From Candidatus Melainabacteria bacterium (GTDB lineage Bacteria > Cyanobacteriota > Vampirovibrionia > Obscuribacterales > Obscuribacteraceae), in NCBI GenBank assembly GCA_013288645.1, contig JABDBL010000014.1:1-59362 (forward strand): a DNA stretch of 59,362 bases, read 5' to 3'. Positions within the stretch are counted from its first letter, which is position 1. Each line of letters begins with the position of its first letter. The notes under the pieces are model-generated. The model did not search any database and was not told where the DNA came from. It was given only the letters and a program-made list of their open reading frames with translations. A program made the position numbers and the translations under genes. Below are positions 7,991 to 16,103 of the stretch, piece after piece.

Positions 7991-9124
7991 ATGGCGACTG
8001 AAACTACTGCTCCAAAGCAAGCAGGCGGTTTGGCTGGGGTCACAGCCGGGCAAACAGCTATTTGTACCGTTGGCAAGGCTGGTGCTGGACTAACTTATCG
8101 TGGCTATGCTATCGAGGATTTAGCTATTTATGCCAATTTTGAAGAAGTTGCTTATTTGCTCATATATGGCAATCTGCCTAATAAGAATAAATTGCAACAG
8201 TATAAAGAACAATTGAAAAAATTGCGTGGTTTGACGCCTGCTCTAAGAGTTATTTTGGAACAAATACCAGCAGATGCTCATCCTATGGATGTTCTAAGAA
8301 CCGGTTGCTCAGCTTTAGGCACAATTTTGCCTGAAGGGAATAAATACGATCAAATTTTTATTGCTAATAAACTTATGGCATCCTTTGGTTCTATGCTTCT
8401 TTATTGGTATCACTTTAGTAAATCCGGTAAAAGGATAAATGTTGAAACGGATGATGAAAACATTGCTGGACATTTTTTACATTTATTGCATGAGAAGAAA
8501 GCATCGGTAGAGCAGGTGAATTGTTTTGATGCTTCAATGATTTTATACGCAGAACATGAATTTGCTGCTTCAACATTTGCAGCGAGAGTTACTGCTGCTA
8601 CTTTGTCCGATTTTTATTCTGCTATAACATCCGCGATTGGGACTTTGCGTGGACCCCTTCATGGTGGAGCAAATGAAGCGGCTATGGAACTTATTAATCA
8701 ATTCAAAAATCCGGAGCAAGCCGAAGCTGGACTAAAAGAAATGCTGGCACAGAAAAAGCTCATTATGGGGTTTGGTCATCGTGTTTATAAAAACTGTGAT
8801 CCACGTAATGCAATCATTAAAGATTGGTCTAAAAAATTGTCTAAATCATCTGGAGACATGACAATTTTTGATATTTCTGAACGTATTGAAAAACTGATGT
8901 GGGATGAGAAAAAGCTATTCGCTAATGCCGATTTTTATAGCGCTTCAGCATATTATCTATTGGGTATTCCTATCAAGATGTTCACACCAATTTTTGTTAT
9001 TGCTCGTACATCCGGTTGGGCCGCTCACATTATGGAGCAAAGGAAAAACAATAAACTTATTCGTCCTACTGCAGACTATATTGGTCCAGAACCATTAGCT
9101 TGGCTGCCTATTGAAAAAAGATGA
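7991..9124 (+). CDS. prpC: 2-Methylcitrate synthase
   Basis: Condenses propionyl-CoA with oxaloacetate to 2-methylcitrate, the entry step of the methylcitrate cycle. 377 aa, citrate-synthase fold. Motifs: [10 protein letters not shown] near the N-terminus, [11 protein letters not shown] with the first active-site His, [11 protein letters not shown] with the second, [12 protein letters not shown], and the late [12 protein letters not shown] carrying the substrate-binding Arg. Sequence alone cannot exclude citrate synthase activity, but its position between prpB and prpD decides for PrpC. The stop overlaps the start of prpD (ATGA), indicating coupled translation. Confidence 0.9.
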   Translation: MATETTAPKQAGGLAGVTAGQTAICTVGKAGAGLTYRGYAIEDLAIYANFEEVAYLLIYGNLPNKNKLQQYKEQLKKLRGLTPALRVILEQIPADAHPMDVLRTGCSALGTILPEGNKYDQIFIANKLMASFGSMLLYWYHFSKSGKRINVETDDENIAGHFLHLLHEKKASVEQVNCFDASMILYAEHEFAASTFAARVTAATLSDFYSAITSAIGTLRGPLHGGANEAAMELINQFKNPEQAEAGLKEMLAQKKLIMGFGHRVYKNCDPRNAIIKDWSKKLSKSSGDMTIFDISERIEKLMWDEKKLFANADFYSASAYYLLGIPIKMFTPIFVIARTSGWAAHIMEQRKNNKLIRPTADYIGPEPLAWLPIEKR

Positions 9125-10572
9125 GCAAAGAGTTGACAGCGACAAAGAAAGAAAGTGATCTTGCTGCCTTTGACAAAATTCTGCAAGATATTGCTGAGTA
9201 TGTAAATATATTTTCTTTGACAAATAAAGATGAGGCTTATGAAACTGCTCGTTATTGTCTTATGGATAGCCTAGGCTGCGCTATTCTTGCTTTGCGTTTT
9301 CCAGAATGTACAAAATTGCTTGGTCCAATTGTACCGGGCACAATAGTTCCACAGGGTTGTTGCGTACCTGGAACTAATTTTATCCTTGATCCAATACTTG
9401 GAGCTTTCAATATTGGTTGTCTTATAAGATGGCTCGATTTTAACGATACCTGGTTGGCAGCAGAATGGGGTCATCCTTCAGATAATTTAGGGGGTATTTT
9501 GGCTGTTGCCGATTATCTTAGTCGCAACGATAAGGCTTTGACAATAAAAGATGTTTTGACTGCCATGATCAAAGCGCACGAGATTCAAGGGATTTTAGCT
9601 TTAGAAAACAGCTTTAATAAAGTGGGATTAGACCATGTCATTCTGGTTAAAGTTGCTACGACAGCAGTAACCACTAAGATGCTGGGTGGTTCCAGAAAAC
9701 ATATTTTGAATGCATTATCTAATGCCTGGATAGATGGTCAGGCATTACGTACTTATAGACATGCACCAAATACGGGTTCGCGCAAATCATGGGCAGCAGC
9801 TGACGCTACAGCACGCGGTGTGCAATTGGCACTTTGGTCGATGAAAGGAGAAATGGGTTATCCTAGTGCACTTACAGCTACAAAATGGGGCTTTGATGAT
9901 GTTCTTTTTGCTGGCAAGGAATTAAAACTTGGGCGTCCTTTTGGATCTTATGTAATGGAAAATATACTGTTTAAAGTAACTTTTCCAGCAGAATTTCATG
10001 CACAAACAGCTGTGGAGTGTGCATTGAAATTATATCCACTAGTCAAAGATCGTTTGAACGAGATTGAAAAGATCGAAATCACTACTCATGAATCAGCCCT
10101 GCGCATTATCGATAAAAAAGGACCCCTTAAAAATCCGGCTGATAGAGACCATTGTATTCAGTATATGATAGCTGTTGGACTTATTTTCGGTGAACTTACG
10201 GCTGACCATTATGAAGATAAGATAGCTAAGGATCCAGGCATTGATATTTTAAGAGATAAAATGATTTGCACTGAGAATAAACAATATACAAAAGATTATT
10301 TAGATCCAGATAAACGTTCAATTGCCAATGCCGTACAAATATTTTTTAAAGATGGTGGCAAGAGCGAAAAAATTGAGATTGAATATCCTCTTGGACACAA
10401 ACGTCGCCGCAAAGAGGGCATTCCTTTATTGAAAAGGAAATTTGAAAACAATTTAGATATTTTATTCGATACGGAAGCAAAAGATCGCATCACAAATATT
10501 TTTGCTGACTCTGAGAAGCTTAGTTCTATGCCTGTCAATAAGTTTATGGACCTATTTATTTTGCCCCTATAG
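9121..10572 (+). CDS. prpD: 2-Methylcitrate dehydratase (MmgE/PrpD family)
   Basis: Dehydrates 2-methylcitrate to 2-methylaconitate in the methylcitrate cycle; the cofactor-free MmgE/PrpD family needs no Fe-S cluster. 483 aa matches PrpD proper. Visible family blocks are [46 protein letters not shown] and [14 protein letters not shown]. The ATG overlaps the prpC stop. Rehydration to methylisocitrate needs an aconitase (AcnB or AcnD/PrpF), which is not in this window and must lie elsewhere. PrpB, PrpC and PrpD together give propionate or odd-chain fatty acid and Ile/Val catabolism. Confidence 0.92.
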   Translation: MSKELTATKKESDLAAFDKILQDIAEYVNIFSLTNKDEAYETARYCLMDSLGCAILALRFPECTKLLGPIVPGTIVPQGCCVPGTNFILDPILGAFNIGCLIRWLDFNDTWLAAEWGHPSDNLGGILAVADYLSRNDKALTIKDVLTAMIKAHEIQGILALENSFNKVGLDHVILVKVATTAVTTKMLGGSRKHILNALSNAWIDGQALRTYRHAPNTGSRKSWAAADATARGVQLALWSMKGEMGYPSALTATKWGFDDVLFAGKELKLGRPFGSYVMENILFKVTFPAEFHAQTAVECALKLYPLVKDRLNEIEKIEITTHESALRIIDKKGPLKNPADRDHCIQYMIAVGLIFGELTADHYEDKIAKDPGIDILRDKMICTENKQYTKDYLDPDKRSIANAVQIFFKDGGKSEKIEIEYPLGHKRRRKEGIPLLKRKFENNLDILFDTEAKDRITNIFADSEKLSSMPVNKFMDLFILPL

Positions 10573-10577
10573 AAGAA

Positions 10578-10877
10578 ATGCCGATGAAAGTCCCTCCTTT
10601 AGAATTACATAGTGCAAAGGTATTGCAATATACGATATTTGATGAAACTGTTTATTCCACAGACGCAACTAAACATTCGATTGCCGGAACAGCTATGGAA
10701 ATGCCAGCGGGTCTTGCTATTGCCAGCGCCGACGGTGCATTCTATCTGCTCTATTGCGATGAAAATTGGCAAGTTCTGACCGATACTTGGCACCAATCAA
10801 TCAGCGAAGCCAAAAGCCAAGCGGAATTTGAATTTGAAAAATTGGGCGACTGGAAGATTTTAGCTGATGACGTCTAG
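10578..10877 (+). CDS. Small protein of unknown function, last gene of the prp operon
   Basis: A 99-aa soluble protein, acidic at the C-terminus, with no domain I recognise. It starts 5 bases after the prpD stop; a second Met at codon 3 is an alternative start. The pattern (WQVLTDTWHQSISEAKSQAEFEFEKL) suggests a small alpha/beta domain with a C-terminal helix. The tight spacing makes it a likely member of the prp transcript, so a link with the methylcitrate pathway is possible. That link is inference from position only. Confidence 0.6.
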   Translation: MPMKVPPLELHSAKVLQYTIFDETVYSTDATKHSIAGTAMEMPAGLAIASADGAFYLLYCDENWQVLTDTWHQSISEAKSQAEFEFEKLGDWKILADDV

Positions 10878-10899
10878 TTTATTTCTGTCCTTTACCGGA

Positions 10900-11020
10900 C
10901 GCTTACCATTAAAATGCCTTCTACTAAATCTATTGGCTCGGGTAGTTTTGTTTCGCCTAATAATTGGCGTAAATATCTTTCGATGGTTCAATAGGTGATG
11001 AACGACAATTACATTTGCCG
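10900..11020 (-). pseudogene. Remnant of a second bestrophin gene (C-terminal end)
   Basis: On the minus strand about 85-115 bases read TIERYLRQLLGETKLPEP and then IDLVEGIL, against TIERDLRELLGETKLPEP and IQSVEGILM at the end of the intact bestrophin gene 800 bases away. There is a TGA just before this block where the intact gene has the Cys codon, and the match breaks up upstream with small deletions. It is therefore the decayed 3' end of a bestrophin paralogue. The toxin-antitoxin pair now lies between relic and intact copy, so a former tandem duplication was probably eroded or interrupted there. Confidence 0.8.
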
Positions 11021-11077
11021 GTAGAAAAAAATAATTGATATCAATCAACATGGTAATTTAGCATAGGCAATTTGGAA

Positions 11078-11407
11078 TTAATTAAGCAAGAGATCGTCAA
11101 ATCCTAAGGCAAAAATAAGCGCCTTTTTTACTCGTTGCATTTTTTCAATACTGAGTTTGGTTATCAATTTGCCTATCTTATCTTTTTGAACAGTATGTAT
11201 GTGATATAAGTTAATTGCACATGCATTTGGCATTCCGTCTGCCTGCGAAATAAGGACCTGAGAGGGAACTGGTCTTATCGTCGAGGTGATAGCAGCTATT
11301 GTAATTTCGCCAAGATGTGGGATGGCACTATCTCTTGTTAATATTAGAACTGGCCTACATTTATTAGGTGCTTTAAATGTATAGTATCGTACCTCTCCGC
11401 GATTCAT
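11078..11407 (-). CDS. PemK/MazF-family toxin
   Basis: Endoribonuclease toxin of the MazF/PemK fold, about 109 aa. It starts with the family signature RGEVRYYTF, then KCRPVLILTRD (conserved Arg-Pro in the first strands), then ITIAAITSTIRPVPSQVLI, the region that carries the catalytic Thr/Ser in MazF. MazF-type toxins cut mRNA at short sequences and stop growth when freed from antitoxin. I choose the ATG that overlaps the antitoxin stop (ATGA); an in-frame ATG 9 bases upstream would add three residues. It follows its antitoxin in one transcript. The cleavage specificity cannot be told. Confidence 0.87.
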   Translation of the reverse strand: MNRGEVRYYTFKAPNKCRPVLILTRDSAIPHLGEITIAAITSTIRPVPSQVLISQADGMPNACAINLYHIHTVQKDKIGKLITKLSIEKMQRVKKALIFALGFDDLLLN

Positions 11408-11631
11408 TCCGGCCATACCTGCTCAGCTTGCCAAACATCGAATTCTCCAGGACGTATGGGTTGGCGTTTATAGCCTTGAATATCCTGTTGTTCAAGTTGC
11501 TTGATTTTAGCTTGTTTGAGCAAAAGTTCGGCAGCTTGTCGAAAAAAAGCTGATCGATTACGACTGCCGCATTGATCATCAATTTGATCTAACAATGCTT
11601 CGTTAATAGTGACTTGGATGGTTTTCATCAT
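11404..11631 (-). CDS. Ribbon-helix-helix antitoxin of the MazF-type toxin
   Basis: 75-aa antitoxin. The N-terminal half (KTIQVTINEALLDQID and then RSAFFRQAAELLL) is a ribbon-helix-helix DNA-binding fold. The C-terminal half is a flexible tail (PIRPGEFDVWQAEQVWPE) of the kind that wraps the toxin. It probably represses its own promoter, whose repeats lie right at the start codon. Two ATG codons are adjacent (11631 and 11628); either may be used. The toxin start overlaps its stop. Confidence 0.85.
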   Translation of the reverse strand: MMKTIQVTINEALLDQIDDQCGSRNRSAFFRQAAELLLKQAKIKQLEQQDIQGYKRQPIRPGEFDVWQAEQVWPE

Positions 11632-11668
11632 ACTGTGGATTATACTGTGGAGAGATATGTATGGTCAA
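11629..11668 (-). promoter_or_regulatory. Toxin-antitoxin promoter and operator
   Basis: On the minus strand TTGACC (11668-11663), an 18-base spacer and TATAAT (11644-11639) form a near-consensus sigma-70 promoter. The predicted start falls only 0-2 bases before the antitoxin ATG, implying a leaderless or nearly leaderless message. The direct repeat TATACTGTGGA / ATACTGTGGA (plus strand, 11630-11651) overlaps the -10 and is a likely RHH operator. Confidence 0.65.
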
Positions 11669-11766
11669 GGCCAATTTATGCTGGTTTCATAATATTGTAG
11701 TGTTCTTTAACTGATTTCTAGTGAATATAAGAAGCTATTGCCAGCTATTAGCGCTTTGGTACCTTA

Positions 11767-11796
11767 TTTCCACACTTTAATGACTTAAAGTGGAAA
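11767..11796 (-). terminator. Hairpin after the bestrophin gene
   Basis: On the minus strand TTTCCACTTTAA pairs with TTAAAGTG(TG)GAAA around a 4-base loop, 20 bases after the bestrophin stop. There is no long T-tract, so it may be a weak terminator or an RNA 3'-end stabiliser of the ilv-leu-bestrophin message. Confidence 0.45.
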
Positions 11797-11814
11797 GCAT
11801 CAGGGCTATAGTGA

Positions 11815-12813
11815 CTACATTAATATACCTTCCACCGATTGTATCGGTTCGGGTAATTTTGTTTCACCCAATAGTTCACGTAAATCTCTTTCTATTGTTC
11901 GACAAATAGCTGTCATAGGAACGTCATTGACACCATTCTCAAATGGGTTTTCACTTGTATCGCCAATTTGTTCCATAGTGTCAAATATCCAAGAAATAAG
12001 CATTGAAAAAGGAATAGTGAGCCACGCAAGTCCTTCATTGATTTTGGCAAATTCGGCTATTAGACCAAAGGGTAATAAGCATATAAATATGCGTACAAAT
12101 ATTTCACTAAAATAAGCATATTGTCTAGGGAACGGAAATAGTTTTATCCGTTCGGACTTGCCTTGTTGCGTGTACAATTCGTTGCACATTTTCATCAAGT
12201 CTGAATGCTCATAAGACTCAATTAAGTTTGATTCTCTAAATTTAGTAAGGTCTCGCATTTGCAGATAGACTAATTCTTTGGCTATATTTTGTTTGCTGAG
12301 CAAACCTTCTACTTCTTCTGTACAACATAGTGCGTTTACAACATCTATAGCATCTTGTTCGAAAGTTTTACATGGAAAGCACTGTGAAGCTAATTGTGTA
12401 TAGAGATGTGTTTCATCCCAAACATTTCTTTTGCGTAATTGCAAACGAATCATATTCGCATATGCAATTTGGCGATAAATAAATTTTTGCGTAAGAGTTT
12501 TAGTAGTTTCGTCTTGCCGATTTTTTATTACTGCCAATAAATAGGACGCTATAGAACGGCTTAAGTTGACAATTTCACCCCATATTTTTCTCGCTTCCCA
12601 GAGTCTGTCATAAGAAGAATTATTTTTAAAACCGACATAAAAGGCTACTGCTGTACCTATTGTTGCTATTGGAAGAAATGGAATAGCAATGGCGCGCCAA
12701 CCGAAACATTCATAGAGTATAAACACGAACGTACTGAGAATAAATGAAAAAAGCACAGTGCGCCAAGAGAGATAATATATTATCGATGGGCTAACATTAC
12801 GCTTAACGTACAT
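11815..12813 (-). CDS. Bestrophin-family anion channel
   Basis: Bacterial bestrophin (UPF0187/RFP-TM family), 332 aa, an inner-membrane pentameric chloride/anion channel in characterised relatives. Visible: N-terminal hydrophobic helix WRTVLFSFILSTFVFILY; the family block IPFLPIATIGTAVAFYVGFKNNSSYDRLWEAR; RKIWGEIVNLSRSIASYLL; late helices around FVRIFICLLPFGLIAEFA and the conserved ENPFENGVNDVP. The start overlaps the leuB stop by about 11 bases, so it is translated from the ilv-leu message. Why an anion channel ends a branched-chain amino acid operon is not clear. A decayed paralogue lies downstream. Confidence 0.9.
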   Translation of the reverse strand: MYVKRNVSPSIIYYLSWRTVLFSFILSTFVFILYECFGWRAIAIPFLPIATIGTAVAFYVGFKNNSSYDRLWEARKIWGEIVNLSRSIASYLLAVIKNRQDETTKTLTQKFIYRQIAYANMIRLQLRKRNVWDETHLYTQLASQCFPCKTFEQDAIDVVNALCCTEEVEGLLSKQNIAKELVYLQMRDLTKFRESNLIESYEHSDLMKMCNELYTQQGKSERIKLFPFPRQYAYFSEIFVRIFICLLPFGLIAEFAKINEGLAWLTIPFSMLISWIFDTMEQIGDTSENPFENGVNDVPMTAICRTIERDLRELLGETKLPEPIQSVEGILM

Positions 12814-13921
12814 GATGTTCTACTCCACTCAAGTGCTTTAAAATTTGATTGGTCATTTGCTGAGTGCCGACAAGACTGAGATTTGTGTCTTTAGCAGCCT
12901 CGGGGCGATAGATGTCTTTTGTCCTAAAGCCATCCTTTAAAGTGGACTCTACCGCTTGCTCAATTGAGAGCGCCTCTGTTTCTAAGCCAAAAGACAAACG
13001 CAATAATAAAGCAACACTATTTATTTGAGCAATAGGATTGGCTATGTCTTTTCCGGCAATATCTGGTGCTGAACCACCTGGTGGTTCGTACAAGCCAAAC
13101 CCGGATGAGTTCAAACTAGCTGAAGCTAAAAGTCCTAAAGACCCTGGTAATACTGCTGCCACATCAGACAAAATGTCGCCGAACATATTTGTGGTCAGTA
13201 CGACGTCAAATTGTGACGGATTTATAACCAATTGCATTGCACAATTATCAACTAATAAATTTTCAGTTTGAATATCTGGATATTCTTGAGCAATTTCTTT
13301 TACTACAGTCCGCCATAACTTTGATGCTGCCAATACATTTGCTTTATCTACTGAAGTTACTTTTTTTCTTCGCATTTTAGCTAAGCGAAAGGCTGTATGG
13401 GCAACATTTGCAATTTGTTCTTCTGTATAAAGAGACAGATCAGACGCCTGTCTCATGCCACCTTCTATAAATTGTTTATGTTCTCCGAAATAGCAATCAC
13501 CAAGCAATTCTCTTACTATAACTAAATCAACGCCCTTTTGAATGATCTCAGCTTTTAGTGGTGATAACGCTTGTAATTCAGGCAATATGCGTACTGGTCG
13601 CAAATTGGCATTAAAAGAAAAGAGCTTTCTTAAAGATAATATAGAATTGGCTTCGCAATTTTTCCATTTATCTAAGTGTTGTTGAGCAACTGGGCCACCG
13701 ACAGATCCAAATAAAATAGCGTCACTTGATTGACAGAGAGCTTTTGTTTCGTCTGGCAAATGGGTGCCGCCTTTGTCGTATGCAGCTCCCCCGACTAAGC
13801 CTTCTGAAATTGTAAATTGATGTCCAAATTGTTTTGCCACAGCGTCGAGTACTAGCAATGCCTGGGACATAACTTCGGGTCCTATACCGTCACCAGCGAG
13901 TACAGCAATATTTTTTTTCAT
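12803..13921 (-). CDS. leuB: 3-Isopropylmalate dehydrogenase
   Basis: NAD-dependent oxidative decarboxylation of 3-isopropylmalate to 2-oxoisocaproate in leucine synthesis; in this operon it can also process the methylmalate made from citramalate on the way to isoleucine. 372 aa, normal length. Motifs: IAVLAGDGIGPEVM, GSVGGP, LRKLFSFNANLRPVR (substrate arginines), VRELLGDCYFGEH, VDKANVLAASKLWR (catalytic Lys), DNCAMQLV, TTNMFGDILSD (metal Asp), and the NAD site EPPGGSAPDIAGKDIANP. It follows leuD by 23 bases. Confidence 0.95.
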   Translation of the reverse strand: MKKNIAVLAGDGIGPEVMSQALLVLDAVAKQFGHQFTISEGLVGGAAYDKGGTHLPDETKALCQSSDAILFGSVGGPVAQQHLDKWKNCEANSILSLRKLFSFNANLRPVRILPELQALSPLKAEIIQKGVDLVIVRELLGDCYFGEHKQFIEGGMRQASDLSLYTEEQIANVAHTAFRLAKMRRKKVTSVDKANVLAASKLWRTVVKEIAQEYPDIQTENLLVDNCAMQLVINPSQFDVVLTTNMFGDILSDVAAVLPGSLGLLASASLNSSGFGLYEPPGGSAPDIAGKDIANPIAQINSVALLLRLSFGLETEALSIEQAVESTLKDGFRTKDIYRPEAAKDTNLSLVGTQQMTNQILKHLSGVEHHVR

Positions 13922-13944
13922 TATTACTGTCTCTCTATTACTGG

Positions 13945-14547
13945 CTAATGGTTAATAACCAAGGTTGATACAGTTTGCTTGCTTGACTGTTTTGTTCTAA
14001 AATCAGCAATTTCACTTTTGGCTGACAAGATGTAATCGATATCGTCAAGACCATTTAAAATACAATGCCGTCTGAAAGCATCGTAAGTGAATGGATAAAT
14101 TTGCTTTTCATTTTGCACCTGTTGATTTTCTAAGTCTACACTTAAAAGTAATTCTTTGTTCTTTGCTTCAAGGAGAAGATCATCTACTATCTCTTCGGGT
14201 AATGTTACTAAAACAAGTCCATTTTTAGCAGAATTGCTATAAAAGATGTCAGCGAATGATTTTGAGATCACCACTTTAAAGCCAGCATCTAAAATCGCCC
14301 ATACAGCGTGCTCGCGCGAAGAACCACAACCGAAATTGCTGTCAGTAAGCATGATACTAGCATCTTTATACTTTGGCATATTGAGAGGGAATTGAGGATC
14401 TTGGTCTCGTAAACGACGAAAAAGATTTTCACCGTATCCTTCTCTACTTACACTGGTTAAAAACTGTGCAGGGATAATCATGTCTGTATCGATATCTTTA
14501 ATTGGTAAGGGAAGGACTTTAGCTGTTAATGATTTAAATTGTTCCAT
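13945..14547 (-). CDS. leuD: 3-Isopropylmalate dehydratase, small subunit
   Basis: Small (swivel) subunit of isopropylmalate isomerase, 200 aa, partner of LeuC. Key blocks: DIDTDMIIPAQFLTS near the N-terminus, SNFGCGSSREHAVWAILDAGFKVV, and SFADIFYSNSAKNGLV. Together LeuCD isomerises 2- to 3-isopropylmalate and, in the citramalate pathway, citramalate to methylmalate. It starts 46 bases after leuC. Confidence 0.95.
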   Translation of the reverse strand: MEQFKSLTAKVLPLPIKDIDTDMIIPAQFLTSVSREGYGENLFRRLRDQDPQFPLNMPKYKDASIMLTDSNFGCGSSREHAVWAILDAGFKVVISKSFADIFYSNSAKNGLVLVTLPEEIVDDLLLEAKNKELLLSVDLENQQVQNEKQIYPFTYDAFRRHCILNGLDDIDYILSAKSEIADFRTKQSSKQTVSTLVINH

Positions 14548-14593
14548 TTATAGACCTATGATTTTAGTTGTTGAGTCAGGTTTGATTTAAATA

Positions 14594-16006
14594 TCAAAAA
14601 TATTGCTCAGGAGACGTAATTTGTCCAGCAATGGCGCTAGCTGCTACAGTGGCTGGAGAAGCTAGGTGGGTGATGCTACCCGGTCCCTGTCTTCCTTGAA
14701 AATTACGGTTAGATGAGCTAACGCAACGTTTGCCTTCGGGTACTTTATCGTCATTCATAGCTAAGCACATTGAGCAGCCGGGCATGCGTAATTGAGCGCC
14801 TGCTGCGAGAAATATCTTATCGAGCTGCTCTTTTTTTACTTGTTCTAGCACTGCTTCTGAACCTGGAACAATATACATGGTTACTTTTGGATCAACATGG
14901 TGTCCTTCTAAGACTTTTGCTACTAAGCGCAAATCTTCGATGCGACCATTGGTGCAGGAACCGACAAAAGCCCAATCTATAGGTGTGCCTGCAATAGCTT
15001 CGCCTTCGGACAATTTTGTATAAGCTAAGGCTGACTTTGTAATAGCGTGTTCGCTCTTCGGCAGATTGGCTAATTTAGGAATACATTCGTTTATTTGTAT
15101 GGCGTGGCCAGGATTAGTACCCCAAGTTACAACCGGATGTAATTTATCAAGATCAATAATTATTCCCCGATCGTATTGAGCCTTTGCATCACTTCTAAGC
15201 GACTGCCAATATTCGATCGATGCGTCCCAATTGGAGGTAGTTGGTGCATAGGGACGACCACGTAGATAGTCAAAGGTAGTGGAATCAGGACTGATCAATC
15301 CAGCTCTTGCACCGCACTCGATACTCATATTACATATGGTCATGCGTTCTTCCATTGACATATTCTCAATGGACTCACCACAATATTCTATGACGTGACC
15401 ATTTGCTCCACCGATGCCTATTTTGCCGATTAGAGCAAGAATAGCGTCTTTGGCAAAAACGCCTTTGCGGAAATGTCCATGGAATTCTACTTTCATAGAT
15501 TTAGGCTTTAATTGTAATAAGCAGCCAGTGGACATTACGTGAGCTACTTCAGATGTACCTATGCCAAAGGCTAAAGCGCCAAAAGCTCCATGGGTTGAAG
15601 TATGCGAGTCCCCACAAACAATGGTCATCCCAGGTTGAGTGAGACCTAATTCTGGTCCTATAACGTGTACAATGCCCTGTCCTTGATCGAAATCACGCAT
15701 AGGAATACCGTGCTTTTTACAATTATTACGTAGAGTTTCTACTTGAGTAGCTGCTGCTTGATCAAAAATTTCTCTACGATTAGAACGAGTCGGAATACTA
15801 TGATCGATAGTAGCTAATAAGCGACCGGGATCAAAAACGGGCAGTTTTTTGTTTTCCAACGTTTGAAAAGCTTGAGCAGAAGTTACTTCGTGGATTAACA
15901 TTAAATCGATAGCAAAAATGGCTGGATGCCCTTCGACTTGTTTAATTACATGAGCTGTCCATATTTTTTCGAAAATATTTTTTGATTCAACTGATTCTTT
16001 ACTCAT
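14594..16006 (-). CDS. leuC: 3-Isopropylmalate dehydratase, large subunit
   Basis: Large, [4Fe-4S]-carrying subunit of isopropylmalate isomerase, about 470 aa. Cluster cysteines are in VGSCTNGRIEDLR and the later GCSMCLAMNDD. VCGDSHTSTHGAFGALAFGIGTSEV is the aconitase-family signature. I use the ATG giving MSKESVESKN; a TTG 24 bases upstream would extend it but is less likely. About 100 bases separate it from cimA, and an extended -10 promoter there may give extra expression of leuCDB and bestrophin. Confidence 0.94.
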   Translation of the reverse strand: MSKESVESKNIFEKIWTAHVIKQVEGHPAIFAIDLMLIHEVTSAQAFQTLENKKLPVFDPGRLLATIDHSIPTRSNRREIFDQAAATQVETLRNNCKKHGIPMRDFDQGQGIVHVIGPELGLTQPGMTIVCGDSHTSTHGAFGALAFGIGTSEVAHVMSTGCLLQLKPKSMKVEFHGHFRKGVFAKDAILALIGKIGIGGANGHVIEYCGESIENMSMEERMTICNMSIECGARAGLISPDSTTFDYLRGRPYAPTTSNWDASIEYWQSLRSDAKAQYDRGIIIDLDKLHPVVTWGTNPGHAIQINECIPKLANLPKSEHAITKSALAYTKLSEGEAIAGTPIDWAFVGSCTNGRIEDLRLVAKVLEGHHVDPKVTMYIVPGSEAVLEQVKKEQLDKIFLAAGAQLRMPGCSMCLAMNDDKVPEGKRCVSSSNRNFQGRQGPGSITHLASPATVAASAIAGQITSPEQYF

Positions 16007-16090
16007 GGTTATATTTACGTTTCGTTTCAAGCTTCGTCATTTTATTATTCTTTTATTATGCCTAACATATGCGATGTCTAGCTAATTATT

Positions 16091-16099
16091 ATGATAGCA
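16091..16099 (-). promoter_or_regulatory. Internal extended -10 promoter before leuC
   Basis: On the minus strand TGCTATCAT, followed by AATAATTAG, lies about 85 bases before the leuC start in the cimA-leuC gap. The same block (TGCTATCAT AGTAATTAG) precedes leuA. It may be a secondary promoter for leuCDB that bypasses the attenuator. Confidence 0.45.
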
Positions 16100-16103
16100 C
16101 TGA

